Assembly: GCA_037042915.1 (NCBI GenBank) | Contig: CM073193.1 | Span: 5,270,001-5,334,000 of the forward strand | Direction: 5' to 3' | Origin: Auricularia sp. M13 | Taxonomy: Eukaryota > Basidiomycota > Agaricomycetes > Auriculariales > Auriculariaceae | DNA: 64,000 nt | Part shown: one piece after another, positions 33,801 to 43,903 of the stretch | Position numbering within the stretch: position 1 is the first letter of the stretch | Layout: the number at the start of each line of letters is the position of its first letter | Translations under genes and position numbers: made by a program | Notes under the pieces: generated by a model | The model's database searches: none | What the model saw: only the letters and a program-made list of their open reading frames with translations | Told to the model about the DNA's origin: nothing

Positions 33801-35237
33801 GATGAGTCGCGTCTGACCCGAACATGAGTCCGATGATGCAGCGCGGAAGGTCCCCGCCACGAGATACAGGGATAACCTTCTCCTGGATGCGCGCATGCTC
33901 TTCGATGATCTCGTCGGACCAGTAGACCTCGCCGAAGATGCGTTCTGCCACACCTTGATCGCGCGTGGGCAGGGCATTTTCGGGCACATCGCCACCATCA
34001 GTGCTGTCGTTGGCGCCAGCATCGCGTTGGACGAACAGTTTGTACGGCTCGAACGCCCAGTTTGCCGACGACGGGTCATGCTCGAGCACATCTCGGATTA
34101 AACCACAGAGCTTTCGGTGCATGAAGTTCTTGATGACGTGCCTCACGGTAGGACCATTGTCCGCGTGATACTTGCGCAGGAGTGGGATGTCGATGTGAAA
34201 CTCGGGCCTGAACCAGTCATCGTCAGCGCCGTGCGATCCACCAAGCGCCTTGAAAGCTTTCTTCCAGCTGTTGTCCTTGAAGTCTTCTGTACGGAACTCG
34301 GGATGTCGAAGAACGTCATTGACGAGAGCTTCAGCATCGGCAAGCGACTTGGTACCACTGCCACTAGCCAGCCACCGCAACAGCAGCTCATGACTTTTGC
34401 AAGGGACAAGCGCTGCATACGGATTGACCACGGGCTGCCGGTTGCGCCGCACCAGCTTGGGGACAAGGTTGCCCTGCTCGTCAACAAGATCGTCGGGATC
34501 GGTGGAGGGCCTATATTGGTACTCCTTCCACATCCTGAACGCGTTCGGGCGTGTGATAATGCGCTCGGGAGCTGGACCCGTTACCCCTTCGCGAGCAGCC
34601 ACTGCGGGCGGTGGCACTTGAGCGGGTAATGGAACAGCGATTGGTCGCTGCGGCACCACATTCTCTACGCGCGGCGGCCGACGACGAAGATTGTATCGCC
34701 CAGGCCGCTCATCATCAGAGCTCCCAGCCTAAGTCCATAAGTAAGAAAGCGTACTATTTTAGAGATCAAAGCACTTACATCCTCTATCAATGGTGCCTCC
34801 TCGTTGTGCAAGTCGCGCGAGGCATCCAGCCGAAGATCAGCAACGTCTTGAGAAAGCATATCGTCGCCATTGTCCACGGCATCGGGAATAGAAGCCGACG
34901 AACTGGCAGTGGGGCCAACGGCACTCGGGGTAGAATCAGAGGGTGTGGAGATGATCTGGCTCGGGCGCGGGGTGCCCGATTGCCCTGAAGCAGCAGGAGC
35001 TCGCTGCCCGGATCGCTGCAGCCAAGGTGGACGCTGTGAACGAACAGCTGGAGCGGGCGGAGGCGCAGGAGGAGAGGCCGCCTTTCGCTTGCGATTCTGG
35101 AGTTCGCGCTGTAATGCAGCCTGGCCAGCAGACGCCGTTTCCGCGAGATTCGCCTGGTATACAGCACATTGTGCTTGATGTCTCCAGGAATCGGCGAAGA
35201 TCGGTTCGCCGCAAATACATTTGGCCTGCGCACTCAT
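30849..35237 (-). CDS. Plavaka/KDZ-like DNA transposase
   Basis: Ten exons: 34779-35237, 33682-34728, 33402-33631, 33109-33358, 32881-33047, 32725-32830, 32279-32686, 31983-32234, 31342-31934 and 30849-31284. Phases agree throughout and give about 1315 residues with no break seen. The sixth intron's acceptor is the least certain. The N-terminus has a C-x-C...H-x3-C cluster like a small zinc finger. The central part has G-L-M-F-G-S-D-A-T-H-L-S, F-G-S-A-S-A-W-P and F-M-N-Q-S-K-Y-A-R, motifs typical of Plavaka-type transposases of Agaricomycetes. A C-P-R-C pair follows, then Y-R-G-G-G-I-G-H near the end and a very acidic tail. It probably cuts and pastes its own element. Confidence 0.8.
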
Positions 35238-35880
35238 GCCGGGCGTAGCACAACGTAGATGGTAGAGAACAAACTACGTGGATTGCACGACAAAGAGGAA
35301 TGGCTATCTAGATCCGAATCTCCGCGCACAGATCAAAGTCCGGACCTGGACCCAACTTGCCTTCGCCTCATTCGTTTACGACCACAGGACGTTCAACGTC
35401 GTCCCCTTCGACCCGCCAGAGTTCGCGCCCATTGCGTACCCAGGCCCACGCGTTTTCTGCGCGACTTCCGGATCACGAACGCGTCGCTGGGCGAGGACCT
35501 CGCGCCGCCGGCCGCAGCTTCGTCAAGCTCACCGTGACCAAGCCGGACTCCGATTCCGAGGACGACGACAAGAGCGACGACGAGAAGCCGAGCGCGCCCG
35601 TCAAGTCTATACTGTGCGCGCTGCGTGCTGGTGCTGTGCGTGTTGCGCTTTTGTTTTACGAACGCAGATGGCTGACAGTGCGGGCTGGGCTTTAGAACGA
35701 GCATGCCGCGCCCGCTTCTCGCCCAAAGCATGCGGGCGGTGCTCCCTGCTCACCCAACCGCGTTGTTGCGTTCGACTAGCCCGCGAACGGCGACGGCGTC
35801 CGCGCGACCAGCGGCAGCAGTGACGGTGTCCGCGCAACGGCGACGAGCGTCAGCAGCGACTGCCCCGCATTCAGCTGGCC
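35238..35880. other. Transposase upstream region with decayed host fragment
   Basis: This is the promoter side of the transposase. It includes the FKBP-like remnant (35440-35660). No terminal repeat could be fixed. Confidence 0.3.
35440..35660 (+). pseudogene. Fragment resembling the nucleoplasmin-like domain of a nuclear FKBP
   Basis: One frame reads D-F-R-I-T-N-A-S-L-G-E-D-L-A. After a change of frame the neighbouring sequence reads R-S-F-V-K-L-T-V-T, an acidic Asp/Ser/Glu run, and S-I-L-C-A-L-R-A-G. This series matches the N-terminal nucleoplasmin-like domain of fungal nuclear FKBP prolyl isomerases (FPR3/FPR4 type). No isomerase domain follows, so this is a truncated, frame-broken remnant. 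Confidence 0.45.
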
Positions 35881-35899
35881 GTAGCCGGTGTTGATGGCA

Positions 35900-36210
35900 A
35901 TCTGGTGCTCGGCGGCCGCAAGCGCGAGGACGGCGAGGGCGGGAGCGTGCGGCATGGGGCACGCGTTTCTTATTGCGGATGGCGGCGGCGCAGCCGCAGC
36001 GGCCGCAAGCGCGAGGACGTCGCGGACGGGGGCACGCGCTGCTCGTCGCGGACCGCGGCGGCGCAGTGCTCTCGGCCAGCTGCAGCGCGCTCTGCGCCGC
36101 CACCGCGGCCGGCTGCAGGGCGGTCTGCACGGCGGCAGCGGCTGCAAGCGCGAGGATGGCAAGGACGGGGGCGCGCAGCGTGGGGCATGCGCTGCTCGTC
36201 GCGGCGTCGA
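35900..36210. repeat. GC-rich imperfect tandem repeat
   Basis: About three copies of a unit near 100 bp contain GCAAGCGCGAGGA and a CGCTGCTCGTCGCG-like end. Long open frames on both strands here are a by-product of the GC-rich repeat. Confidence 0.55.
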
Positions 36211-36445
36211 ACGGGCATCCATCTGGTACGTACCCAGCATAGGCTGAGTGTCTCGTATGCTCGACAAACATGGCACTGACATGGATCCTCGCTCTGCAGT
36301 TTATTGCGTATTGTGGAGATATGCGCATACATTCAGCAGCATTAATCGTGTCACAATTCGGACGGCAGCCGGGATTACGCGAGGGCTGTCCAGGAAATCA
36401 GGAAGCTCTCACAAGCGAACGGCCGGTCCCGGCGAGCCGCACGAG

Positions 36446-36451
36446 TATAAA
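36446..36451 (+). promoter_or_regulatory. TATA box of the DUF6698-like gene
   Basis: TATAAA lies 90 bp upstream of the ATG at 36541. A pyrimidine-rich stretch follows just before the start, as is common at highly transcribed fungal promoters. Confidence 0.55.
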
Positions 36452-36540
36452 GGTCGCTGGGGTTTCGCTTCAACGCCCCAGGGTTATCCATCCTCCTAAT
36501 CCCTAATACTACACTATCCTTACTGCTCTCTCGCTTTACT

Positions 36541-38142
36541 ATGTCGCGCTCTACCTCTCGCTCTCGCTCTCGCCCTCGCTCCTCTTCCCGCGACCGTGGT
36601 CGCTCCTCGTCTCGCGAGCACGCTCGTGGATCGTCCCGTGACCGTGGCCGTGGCTCGTCCCGTGAACGCGGACGGGAGCGTCGCCGCAGCGCCAGTCCTC
36701 GTCGCGGTCGACGCACATCGCGTTCACGCAGTACTCAGCGCCGCGACCAGCAGCGTGGCCGTCAGAACGGCGAAGCTCAGCAGCCTGCTGCCCCACAGGC
36801 TCCTGCTGCTCCGCAGGCTCCTGCTCATGACGCGCCCATCGCTGACGTCCTCCTGGACAAAGCCTACATTGCGTTCGGTAAAGTCTTCGCTCGCTACGTC
36901 GACGCCTGCATCAAGCCCTCGGCTTGCATCGACCACGGGTTAGCCCGCCTCGATTTTCAGGAGCGCAATGTCCCCATGGTGTATACACAATCGTACGCGC
37001 TCTTTCCAATACTGGTTCATCGCTCAGCTTTGCTACAGGGAGGAACGCAAGTGGAACGGATGGGAAGGCTTGATCAAGATTATTCCGCAGTTTGAGTATA
37101 AGATCGCCAGCGCTTCGCCGCAGCGTCTCAAGATCATCAAGGCTTCGGTGCGAGTGTTTGTCGATTGATTGCTTTTGCTCTGACACACGGTTTTCAGCTC
37201 GATCGAGGAATCTCGCAGGCGCGTAGCGACAACATCAACAGCCTCAAGGAGCACGCCTACGAGTGGGTCGAGTGGCTGAAGCTCGTGCCTCCCAACACCC
37301 CACGCCCGACCCGTGTCGAGAAGACAAAGCTGGGGTACATCAACGAGACCACCGCCCGCCTGCTCTTCCCTTGCACGATGGACCCTACCAACCCCGGGTG
37401 AGTTCTTTTGACTGACAATCTCTTTAGCTAACTTTTCTTGTAGTATTCTGGCGGATCTCGAGCAGAACAAAATCAAGAAGACGGCGCTCCCGCTACTGTT
37501 TTTCCGCGGATACAAGTTCTCACCGGAGGATATCGACGACCTGTGTGGGGCTTTCCGCAGTGAAATGGGTGTCTGGGTGAGTTTGCTTGCTCGTCATCGC
37601 AGCATTTTATTGACATCGTCCAGGCCTATCAGCTTCTCTTCACCAGCCCTTCGACCGTGAATGCTCCGGAAGCCGGCCCGCAGGGCACGCGGAAGAGCAA
37701 TTCTGAGCTGGCCGGCTACTGCTTCGTCACGTACGAGAGCGTTGGATATGCTCTCATGCTGGTGAGTTGCCGATATGTCCATGCCTGGGTTCTCACGTTC
37801 GCAGCTGCGCTTCGTGTTCTCCGCCTCGAAGACGTTCAAGCTCAGGGACAAGGAATTCAATTATGCGGCGTGCTACGATCAGATCGTCAATACCCTCAAG
37901 ACGGAATGCGAACGCGAAACGCCTGACGACGAGCCCAACGCTGGCCAGCGCCTCATGATGTGGTGGAACGAGTATGTACATGCCCTGCCCCCCGCTTTCC
38001 GGCTGTTCTTGCTGACGTGTTTTCCAGGCAGGTCTTCGGCAACTCGGCCGACGACACCGACGAGACGGAGAACCCGCAGCACATGCTGGCCATCTTGGCG
38101 AAGCGTCGCGCTGATAACGAGAACGTTGAGATGGCAGCGTAG
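36541..38142 (+). CDS. DUF6698-like protein with Arg/Ser-rich N-terminus
   Basis: Seven exons, all GT-AG and in phase: 36541-36978, 37028-37147, 37198-37397, 37444-37576, 37624-37761, 37805-37971 and 38028-38142 (436 residues). Residues 1-80 are an RS/RG-rich tract of the kind seen in splicing and RNA-binding factors. The rest matches the layout I know for DUF6698 in Agaricomycetes: A-R-S-D-N-I-N-S-L-K, a G-x-x-N-E-T-T-A-R-L-L-F-P-C motif, F-F-R-G-Y-x-F-S-P-E-D, L-L-F-T-S-P-S-T-V, a strand ending V-G-Y-A-L-M-L-L-R-F-V-F-S-A, and a closing M-M-W-W-N-E motif. The molecular role of the domain is not known. It lies directly left of the Helitron block on the same strand. Confidence 0.7.
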
Positions 38143-38514
38143 AGATGGGAGCCGACATTGGCGATCTAATACTACTGTCGTTACCTATTAGTTTGACTAC
38201 ATCGACCTAATGATACCGTCTGTTGCAACAAGCACGCGCTGCGAGAATCTGGATTGACGCTCATTTGAAAGTTGGAACTGCCTTTCAAGGATCAAGCTTT
38301 ACGGTGCACGCAGGCGGGAAGAATCATAACATATAGCTTGTCATGTTGATTTACCGTGATGACCATCCTGCAAGAAGACGACAGAGTTGATCAAACTTGT
38401 AAGAAATTAACCTACGGCCAACCGCATGATGGCATATTCTCACCATGGCCCAATCTCTACTTCGTACATTCACTGGTATTGACATGAGCTAACAGTGATC
38501 CACATGGATGGTGT
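38143..38514. other. Intergenic, probable left border zone of the Helitron
   Basis: No gene was seen. A Helitron 5' end (TC at an AT target) should lie in or near this stretch if the block at 38.2-57.0 kb is one element, but no unambiguous end could be chosen. Confidence 0.3.
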
Positions 38515-38760
38515 GTGTATGAGCATCACAGTATCAGTACGACGCTAGTCTTATCGGGCCTGTCATTACCACGGAAGACTGGCGGGATGCTGACGGCCGC
38601 TTGGCAGAGGTCTGTCATTATGGCGCCGGTCTGGTATCGTAAAGTTGAGTTTACTTTCAAATGTAAGGGTTCAGATAGCTTATATGCAATGTGGCCGATG
38701 GCAAGCTGTACGAGGAATTATATGCTGATCCATTCGTATAGTTACTGGAATCCTCACTGT
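38515..38760 (+). pseudogene. Possible degraded member of the Helitron accessory family
   Basis: A frame reading S-T-T-L-V-L-S-G-L-S-L followed by W-Y-R-K-V-E-F-T-F-K resembles the start of the family members at 39090 and 41212 (L-L-T-G-Y-L-A-L..., I-P-L-E-I-R-L). It then runs into stops, and no terminal motif was found. Confidence 0.25.
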
Positions 38761-39089
38761 TCGGCAAATATGCGAGCTTATACTTCTTTTGGACTCGCTC
38801 CTCAGCTCTTAACCCCTTTCGCCTGCACTTGCTTTACCGCCTCCCACTGCACACCGCCTCGCTACATCGCCTCCCACTTTCTCGAACATTGCACGTACAC
38901 TGCCTCGCGTCCGCGCACTCCCCGCACGGTCTTTCCCACAAAATCCGACCGCTATTCCCGTTTCGTGTGACCTATTGTGCTCTGCATAGCCTTATCCCTA
39001 CCGCACAGCCGATTCTTCTGCATATAAAACAGATATAAAATGAACCCTGTGTGCGAAACCTTGCCTTCGTCGTCGCTTTTCCTTACGCG

Positions 39090-40104
39090 ATGACTTCCGC
39101 TTTACTCACGGGCTATCTGGCCCTCGGAAACGGGCGCCGCATTTCATCCACTAATCCTACGACTAAGAAAGCTACGAGCCATGTCTTCTACGACTCCGTG
39201 ATCCAGACTATGGGCGTCGACATTCCTCTCGAAATTCGCCTCTGGCAGCCCAGCCAGGATCCCATCCTCGTTGACAACACGGTCATCGACGTTCTCGGCA
39301 GGATTTACGCCCCGCCCAACGAGCCGGTGCAGATGGACATCATTCACTACGCCGCCTTCCCCGGCGATCCGTCCGACGACTCCTACGAAGACAACATTCC
39401 CGACCGCCCTTTTCCCCTCATTTTTCTCATTGGTCATACGGTTGGCTCAGCCGAACCCGTCGACGATACTGGTTCTATCGCCTATACCGTGCAGGCCTCG
39501 GACTATGTTCGTGATCAGGCGCGATCATCCCGCTTCTGGTTTGTGATTTGGCCGTGTAAAGCTCAATTTCTCATCATCGCGTATACAGCTGCCGATTCGA
39601 CGCCGAGAAGCCTCGCTGGAAGAACACGCCTCGCCCTCAGTCCGGTTCAGCTGTTCAGATTGTCGGATTCGCCTATGGACAGCACCTCGCCACCGGCCAG
39701 CTCATGATCGACGTCGATCACCTTCAGCTTAACATCGGCTCCTCTTCTGCTTCTTCCTCACCAGCTCGCGTCGAGCCCGTTGGAACAGCTACTAAGCGTC
39801 GTCGCTTTGCGACGGCTTCAGACGCGGTTGGATCATCGTGCGTATTCTCTTGCTTCCATACCCTATATAGTCCTTTCCTTGCTTATTTTATCAATCAGTT
39901 CGTCTGGGTCTCCCGATAAGGTCGTCAATGGGTCCTCCCTTATCGACGATGAGGCCGAAGAGGTTCCCGACATGGCGTCAATGGCGTAAGTTCGTTTCGC
40001 CCATCCGTATTCATTGACACTGATTAGTTATATATTCTCTCAATGCCAGCGCTTCCAAGAAGCCCGGTCCCGCGAAACGCAAGATCGCAGCTCGTCGTGG
40101 CTGA
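39090..40104 (+). CDS. Helitron accessory protein 1 (possible OB-fold family)
   Basis: Four exons in phase: 39090-39538, 39589-39837, 39899-39985 and 40050-40104 (279 residues). The N-terminal domain starts M-T-S-A-L-L-T-G-Y-L-A-L and alternates hydrophobic strands with loops. It is followed by S-A-V-Q-I-V-G-F-A-Y-G and M-I-D-V-D-H-L, the motif shared by the whole set. A Ser-rich linker carries K-R-R-R, and the C-terminus K-K-P-G-P-A-K-R-K-I-A-A-R-R is a likely nuclear localisation signal. TATA-like motifs lie at 39022-39028 and 39033-39039. It may be a nuclear ssDNA-binding helper of the Rep-helicase, but the fold and function are inferred from pattern only. Confidence 0.65.
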
Positions 40105-41211
40105 CTCCGTTGTATTGTTTAATTTTCGATATGTAAGATAGGGCGATGATCAGTCCGATTGTTTTCATTATAACTGTAAACCCATACCATGTACCGATGC
40201 TCGTATTCTCCTCTCTATCCCGTCTATGTTGATTCCATTCGATTCTGTTATATGACCGTCTTACCTGCGTTATATAAACCCGTCATACGCCCTCGTAGTT
40301 ACCTTACTGCTGTATCATAAACAAATAGCCCTACAAAACTACAAAAAAAATGTGATCCTGTTGTACTACTGTCCGTAGCCATCCAATTTTAGTTGACTGA
40401 TTTCGACCTCGGTTGTAAGTGATTAGTGATGTCGGAGTTTCTACTCGGAATCAAACGTCCGGGTTGTCGTCGCGCTTCCTGTACGCTGCTTTCGCGTTGA
40501 GAGCAACTTCATAGACCACATGCTCAAGGGCTATCCCAGCTGCTCCCCATCGTTTGGACTATTCGTATAATCGCCTTCGCTTCGCATCACTGCTTTAGAT
40601 ATGGACACTCCTTTTTATCAAGTACGATATGCATTTTCCATGACCATCTCGCGTACACCATACGGCGCTCCTTCTGCATTCGTTACGTTTGCCACGGATG
40701 ACCTTCCTTCGACAGCGCGTTGGCACAGCTGTAAATAGGCTGTGCATATAGATCGTGCATGGCGACCCCCGTCGGTATAGTTCTTCACCGCCCTCTCATC
40801 CTGCAGCTTATTGCCACTGCCTAGACACTGTCAAGCGGACCTTACCCAACGCACAGCTTCGTCCGAACTTGGTGTGTGCCTGAGCTTTGGCCAGCATGAA
40901 ACCTGTTTCGCGCAATCTCTATTGTTCTGCTCGTAATGCAACTTATAGACCTTCTAGAACGTGAGCACCGAATGGCCCGATCACACCTCACAGCTTCATA
41001 GCATGTCCGCATTTGTAAACTCAGTATACGTGCCTTACTCGGTATGTCAGCAGTCTCGCTCGATATCTGTTCTCACGCAAAATAGACTATAGGCTTTCTA
41101 GAACGTAGCCGTCAAATGGTCCAACCTCTTGCACAGCTTCTCATATTTTACGGTCCCAGCGTGCGTGCCTGACTTTGGCGAATACGTACGGCTCCGTCGC
41201 ATATAATAATC
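40105..41211. other. Intergenic with imperfect upstream repeats
   Basis: No gene was seen. Repeated motifs precede the gene at 41212: CTAGAACGT near 40954 and 41098, CACAGCTTC at 40852, 40988 and 41132, and GTGCCTGA followed by a TTTGG-like sequence near 40876 and 41166. A TATAATA lies just before the ATG at 41212. Confidence 0.5.
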
Positions 41212-42184
41212 ATGAATTCTCACAGACCTTCAGTGCCGCGCCTATCTCAAATGACCTCCTTTCTTTTAACGGGGCATCTCGTGCTTTCGAAGCCGCGCAT
41301 TGACCGTTCTACCGATTCTGGCTTCGAGGTCAATGATCGCAACGTCACCTACGATACGGCATTGCCTACTACTACCTTCGACATTTGGTGCGAAATTCAG
41401 ATTCGCCATCGCCTGAACAGTTCTGCGCAAGATAACGTCGTAGTCAAAGTACTAGCAAGTGTATTTGCGCCGACCAACGATACAATTCGTTTGCTGGCTC
41501 TTGATTACGACGTGCTATCCGAGGATCCCACGTCCGACGCTTTCAGATACGGTGCACTCTTTCGGGAGGTGCCTACCGTCATACTCGTTGGATGTGTCGT
41601 CGATCTCTCAGCTTCTATCGGCCCATACGGCGATACTGGCTGCGTCGTTGAGATCAAGGACGACTCCTTACCATTGAAGCCTACATTCTTGGTTCAGTAC
41701 GTACCTTTCCGCGTGCATCCATGCCTATCTGATCCAAAAATAGATGTGTTCTCGCTCCTCATCTTCAACGCAGTATAAACCTTGCCATCGGGAGCCTCAT
41801 CGAAATCATAGGGCGCGTTCAGACTGTATGCTATGCCAGTGGGCATATCGCCATATATGGAACGTACGCGCGCGTTCTTACGGAGCCTTCTTATCGCCCG
41901 GTTTCCGGTCACGCCGCTGGAGCCCATATCCTCCCGGATACTATACCTCACCCCGTTTCTTCCACGCGCCATTCCGACGCAATTGATAACTCCCGTATCA
42001 CGGCAGAGCAGGCTTCTCGCTATACCTCGTGTACTCGCCGTGTCAACCCCTTCCTATCCACCGCCATACACAGACGCAACGCGAGGTACGTGCTGAGCTC
42101 TTGGTCTTCTATCGCTGACATACTTTCAGTGATGATCGTGGTCGCAATTACCATGCACGTCGCGATGAAAATGAGCCTCCGTAA
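41212..42184 (+). CDS. Helitron accessory protein 2 (possible OB-fold family)
   Basis: Three exons: 41212-41696, 41744-42085 and 42130-42184 (293 residues). An ATG at 41251 (M-T-S-F-L-L-T-G-H-L-V-L) may be the true start, because it aligns with the first residues of the protein at 39090. The N-terminal part has the same strand pattern (L-P-T-T-T-F-D-I-W-C-E-I-Q-I). After the first intron comes G-S-L-I-E-I-I-G-R-V-Q, the family motif. The tail is Arg/His-rich and basic, which could contact nucleic acid or direct nuclear import. It is probably a paralogue of the 39090 product, separated by 1.1 kb and on the same strand. Confidence 0.6.
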
Positions 42185-42367
42185 CTATGACTGTACATAT
42201 AACCATCCATGACCTGTTTGTTCTCGAATAATCTATCCTCGCGGCCGGATCATCTTTCGAGTAATCGGGATGAGCCGCTGTAGATTCGACATCGCCTCAT
42301 TGCGCCCAGTATAATACGCGTCCGCGTCGTACGCCTGTTCTGTAACTCTCTTCTTGCTTCTCAACGC

Positions 42368-42896
42368 ATGACGTCTACGGTCGAGGGTCTGAGGTCTATC
42401 ATTGCAACGCGAGGCTCTATTTCATCACAGTTCTCGCCGAAATTGGTATCTATCCAGCTCCGGATCGACAATGTGCGTGATATATGAGGCCCCCCTTTGG
42501 TAGCTCAGGCCTTTATTTCTGCAATAGATGGACGTTATGCGTATCAACATCGCCTTGAGTGATGAACCTGACCTGTTGAGCACGCTGGTGGAATCCGCAT
42601 CTCAATCGAGCAACATACCGTGTTATAACGTCATGCCTTATCTCGCTTTTCTCAAAGAGTATGTCCTTCCTTACGCATATCCACGTCGTACTCACTACCT
42701 CCAGGTAAATCGAGCACAGCGTAAGTGCGGCCGACTCTGCACTGCCCTGCTAGATCGCTTTCTGTTTATCCCGGGCGATGTATTTTCCTTTTGTCCGCAC
42801 AGCCTGTGTATACTATGCGACCATACCGTTTTGGCTCATCAATTTGAATGTTCGAACTTCATAAAGAGTGAACGATACTGCCATAGATGCAAATGA
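42368..42896 (+). CDS. Small Cys-rich protein in the Helitron block
   Basis: Two exons, 42368-42472 and 42528-42896, with a 55-nt intron in phase 0 (157 residues). The C-terminal 60 residues contain F-C-P-H-S-L-C-I-L-C-D, then H, C and a closing Y-C-H-R-C-K, a spacing that could bind one or two zinc ions. The N-terminal half is helical and has no Cys cluster. TATAATA lies 58 bp before the ATG. A second intron is conceivable, but it would put an early stop in frame. The product is unrecognised. It could be a DNA-binding or protein-protein adaptor of the element. Confidence 0.45.
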
Positions 42897-43077
42897 CTGC
42901 ACACTCCATGACTAACCCCGGAACGTGCACGTGTTCGTTACATCGTTCTCTCCGACTAGCATATCGCGTTCCCAAACTTCCTTCTGTTGACGCATGTCCT
43001 CGACGGGCGCGACGTGTAAGAGCTACTGCTGTGTTATCAATATTAGCTTTAACCCATACGCAGTGTTATTATACGAT

Positions 43078-43390
43078 GCGCTGCTCCGAAGCCCTTCGCG
43101 GATTACCAGCACTTGATTGGGACTTGGTGGGGACCGAGGATTACGCGGTATACTGGACGCGACGCGCTGTGCGGATGGTACATTATCCAGCTATAGTTCT
43201 TCGAAGGTTCAGGCAGTTTCTCGGTTTTTTGTTTCTCCTCGCACACGAAGTCCGCAGCGAAATCTCGCTGTCCGCGGGATCCCGTCATAAGAGAATCAGC
43301 CATCGCGAATTCTTTGACAAATGGGTGTCCTCGGTGCAAGCTCATGTATGTGATGCTCAAAGAGAGCTGCAATTGCTGTATCTTAGTTAA
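43078..43390 (+). CDS. Small helical protein 1 in the Helitron block
   Basis: An open frame of about 104 codons contains V-L-R-R-F-R near its middle and a C-terminal helix E-F-F-D-K-W-V-S-S-V-Q-A-H-V-C-D-A-Q-R-E-L-Q. The gene at 48087 has a comparable segment (V-R-T-W-I-N-E-I-K-A-R-H-E-D-A-A-E-A-F-I-Q) after L-R-R-F-A. The two therefore look like diverged paralogues. The start is uncertain, because the frame is open upstream to 42887. The function is unknown. Confidence 0.4.
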
Positions 43391-43393
43391 TCA

Positions 43394-43612
43394 ATGTCAT
43401 GTATCTTCATTCCGGCTGCATATGCCGCGGAGATGGACGCCGGACTTCCAATGGCGCACTGGTGCTTCTTCGTAAATTGTGATACTATGTTCGCGCCATG
43501 TAGCTCGCTCGTCCGCCATGCAGTGCGCTCATCCGGCTCATTAGCATACTATATTCTGCCTCTGGATTCACCTGAGCGATTGGTGCGCATCGTTAATGGC
43601 TGGCATGTTTGA
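43394..43612 (+). CDS. Short hypothetical frame
   Basis: This 72-codon frame has balanced composition and ends P-E-R-L-V-R-I-V-N-G-W, loosely like the terminal strand of the accessory family. It may be an exon of the preceding gene rather than a gene of its own. Support is weak. Confidence 0.25.
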   Translation: MSCIFIPAAYAAEMDAGLPMAHWCFFVNCDTMFAPCSSLVRHAVRSSGSLAYYILPLDSPERLVRIVNGWHV

Positions 43613-43903
43613 GGACGTGAAGACCACGTCCCGACACTGTTCTAGATCTATGACGACCTCATCGCCTCATTCCCACGCAACGACTAGGTCAGGCACCAGA
43701 CCACGGCGCTAGCTTGCCTGATCGACGATCAGGCACATCACTCGATATACATCCGATTTTCTGTTGTTCGGCTTGCGCTTGGCTGGCCGAGTTGAATGCA
43801 CGTGCCGGTAGAGCTTTGACGAGGCTCCATGGTCAGTCGCGATATAAACGAGACCACCTTTCATCGCGTTCGAATTCTCGAGCCTTGGCTGTACCTCCTC
43901 AAC

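Noticed and set aside
35776-36328. Long Ala/Arg-rich frames on both strands
   Set aside because: They arise from an imperfect GC-rich tandem repeat. Several frames are open at once, which argues against a real protein.
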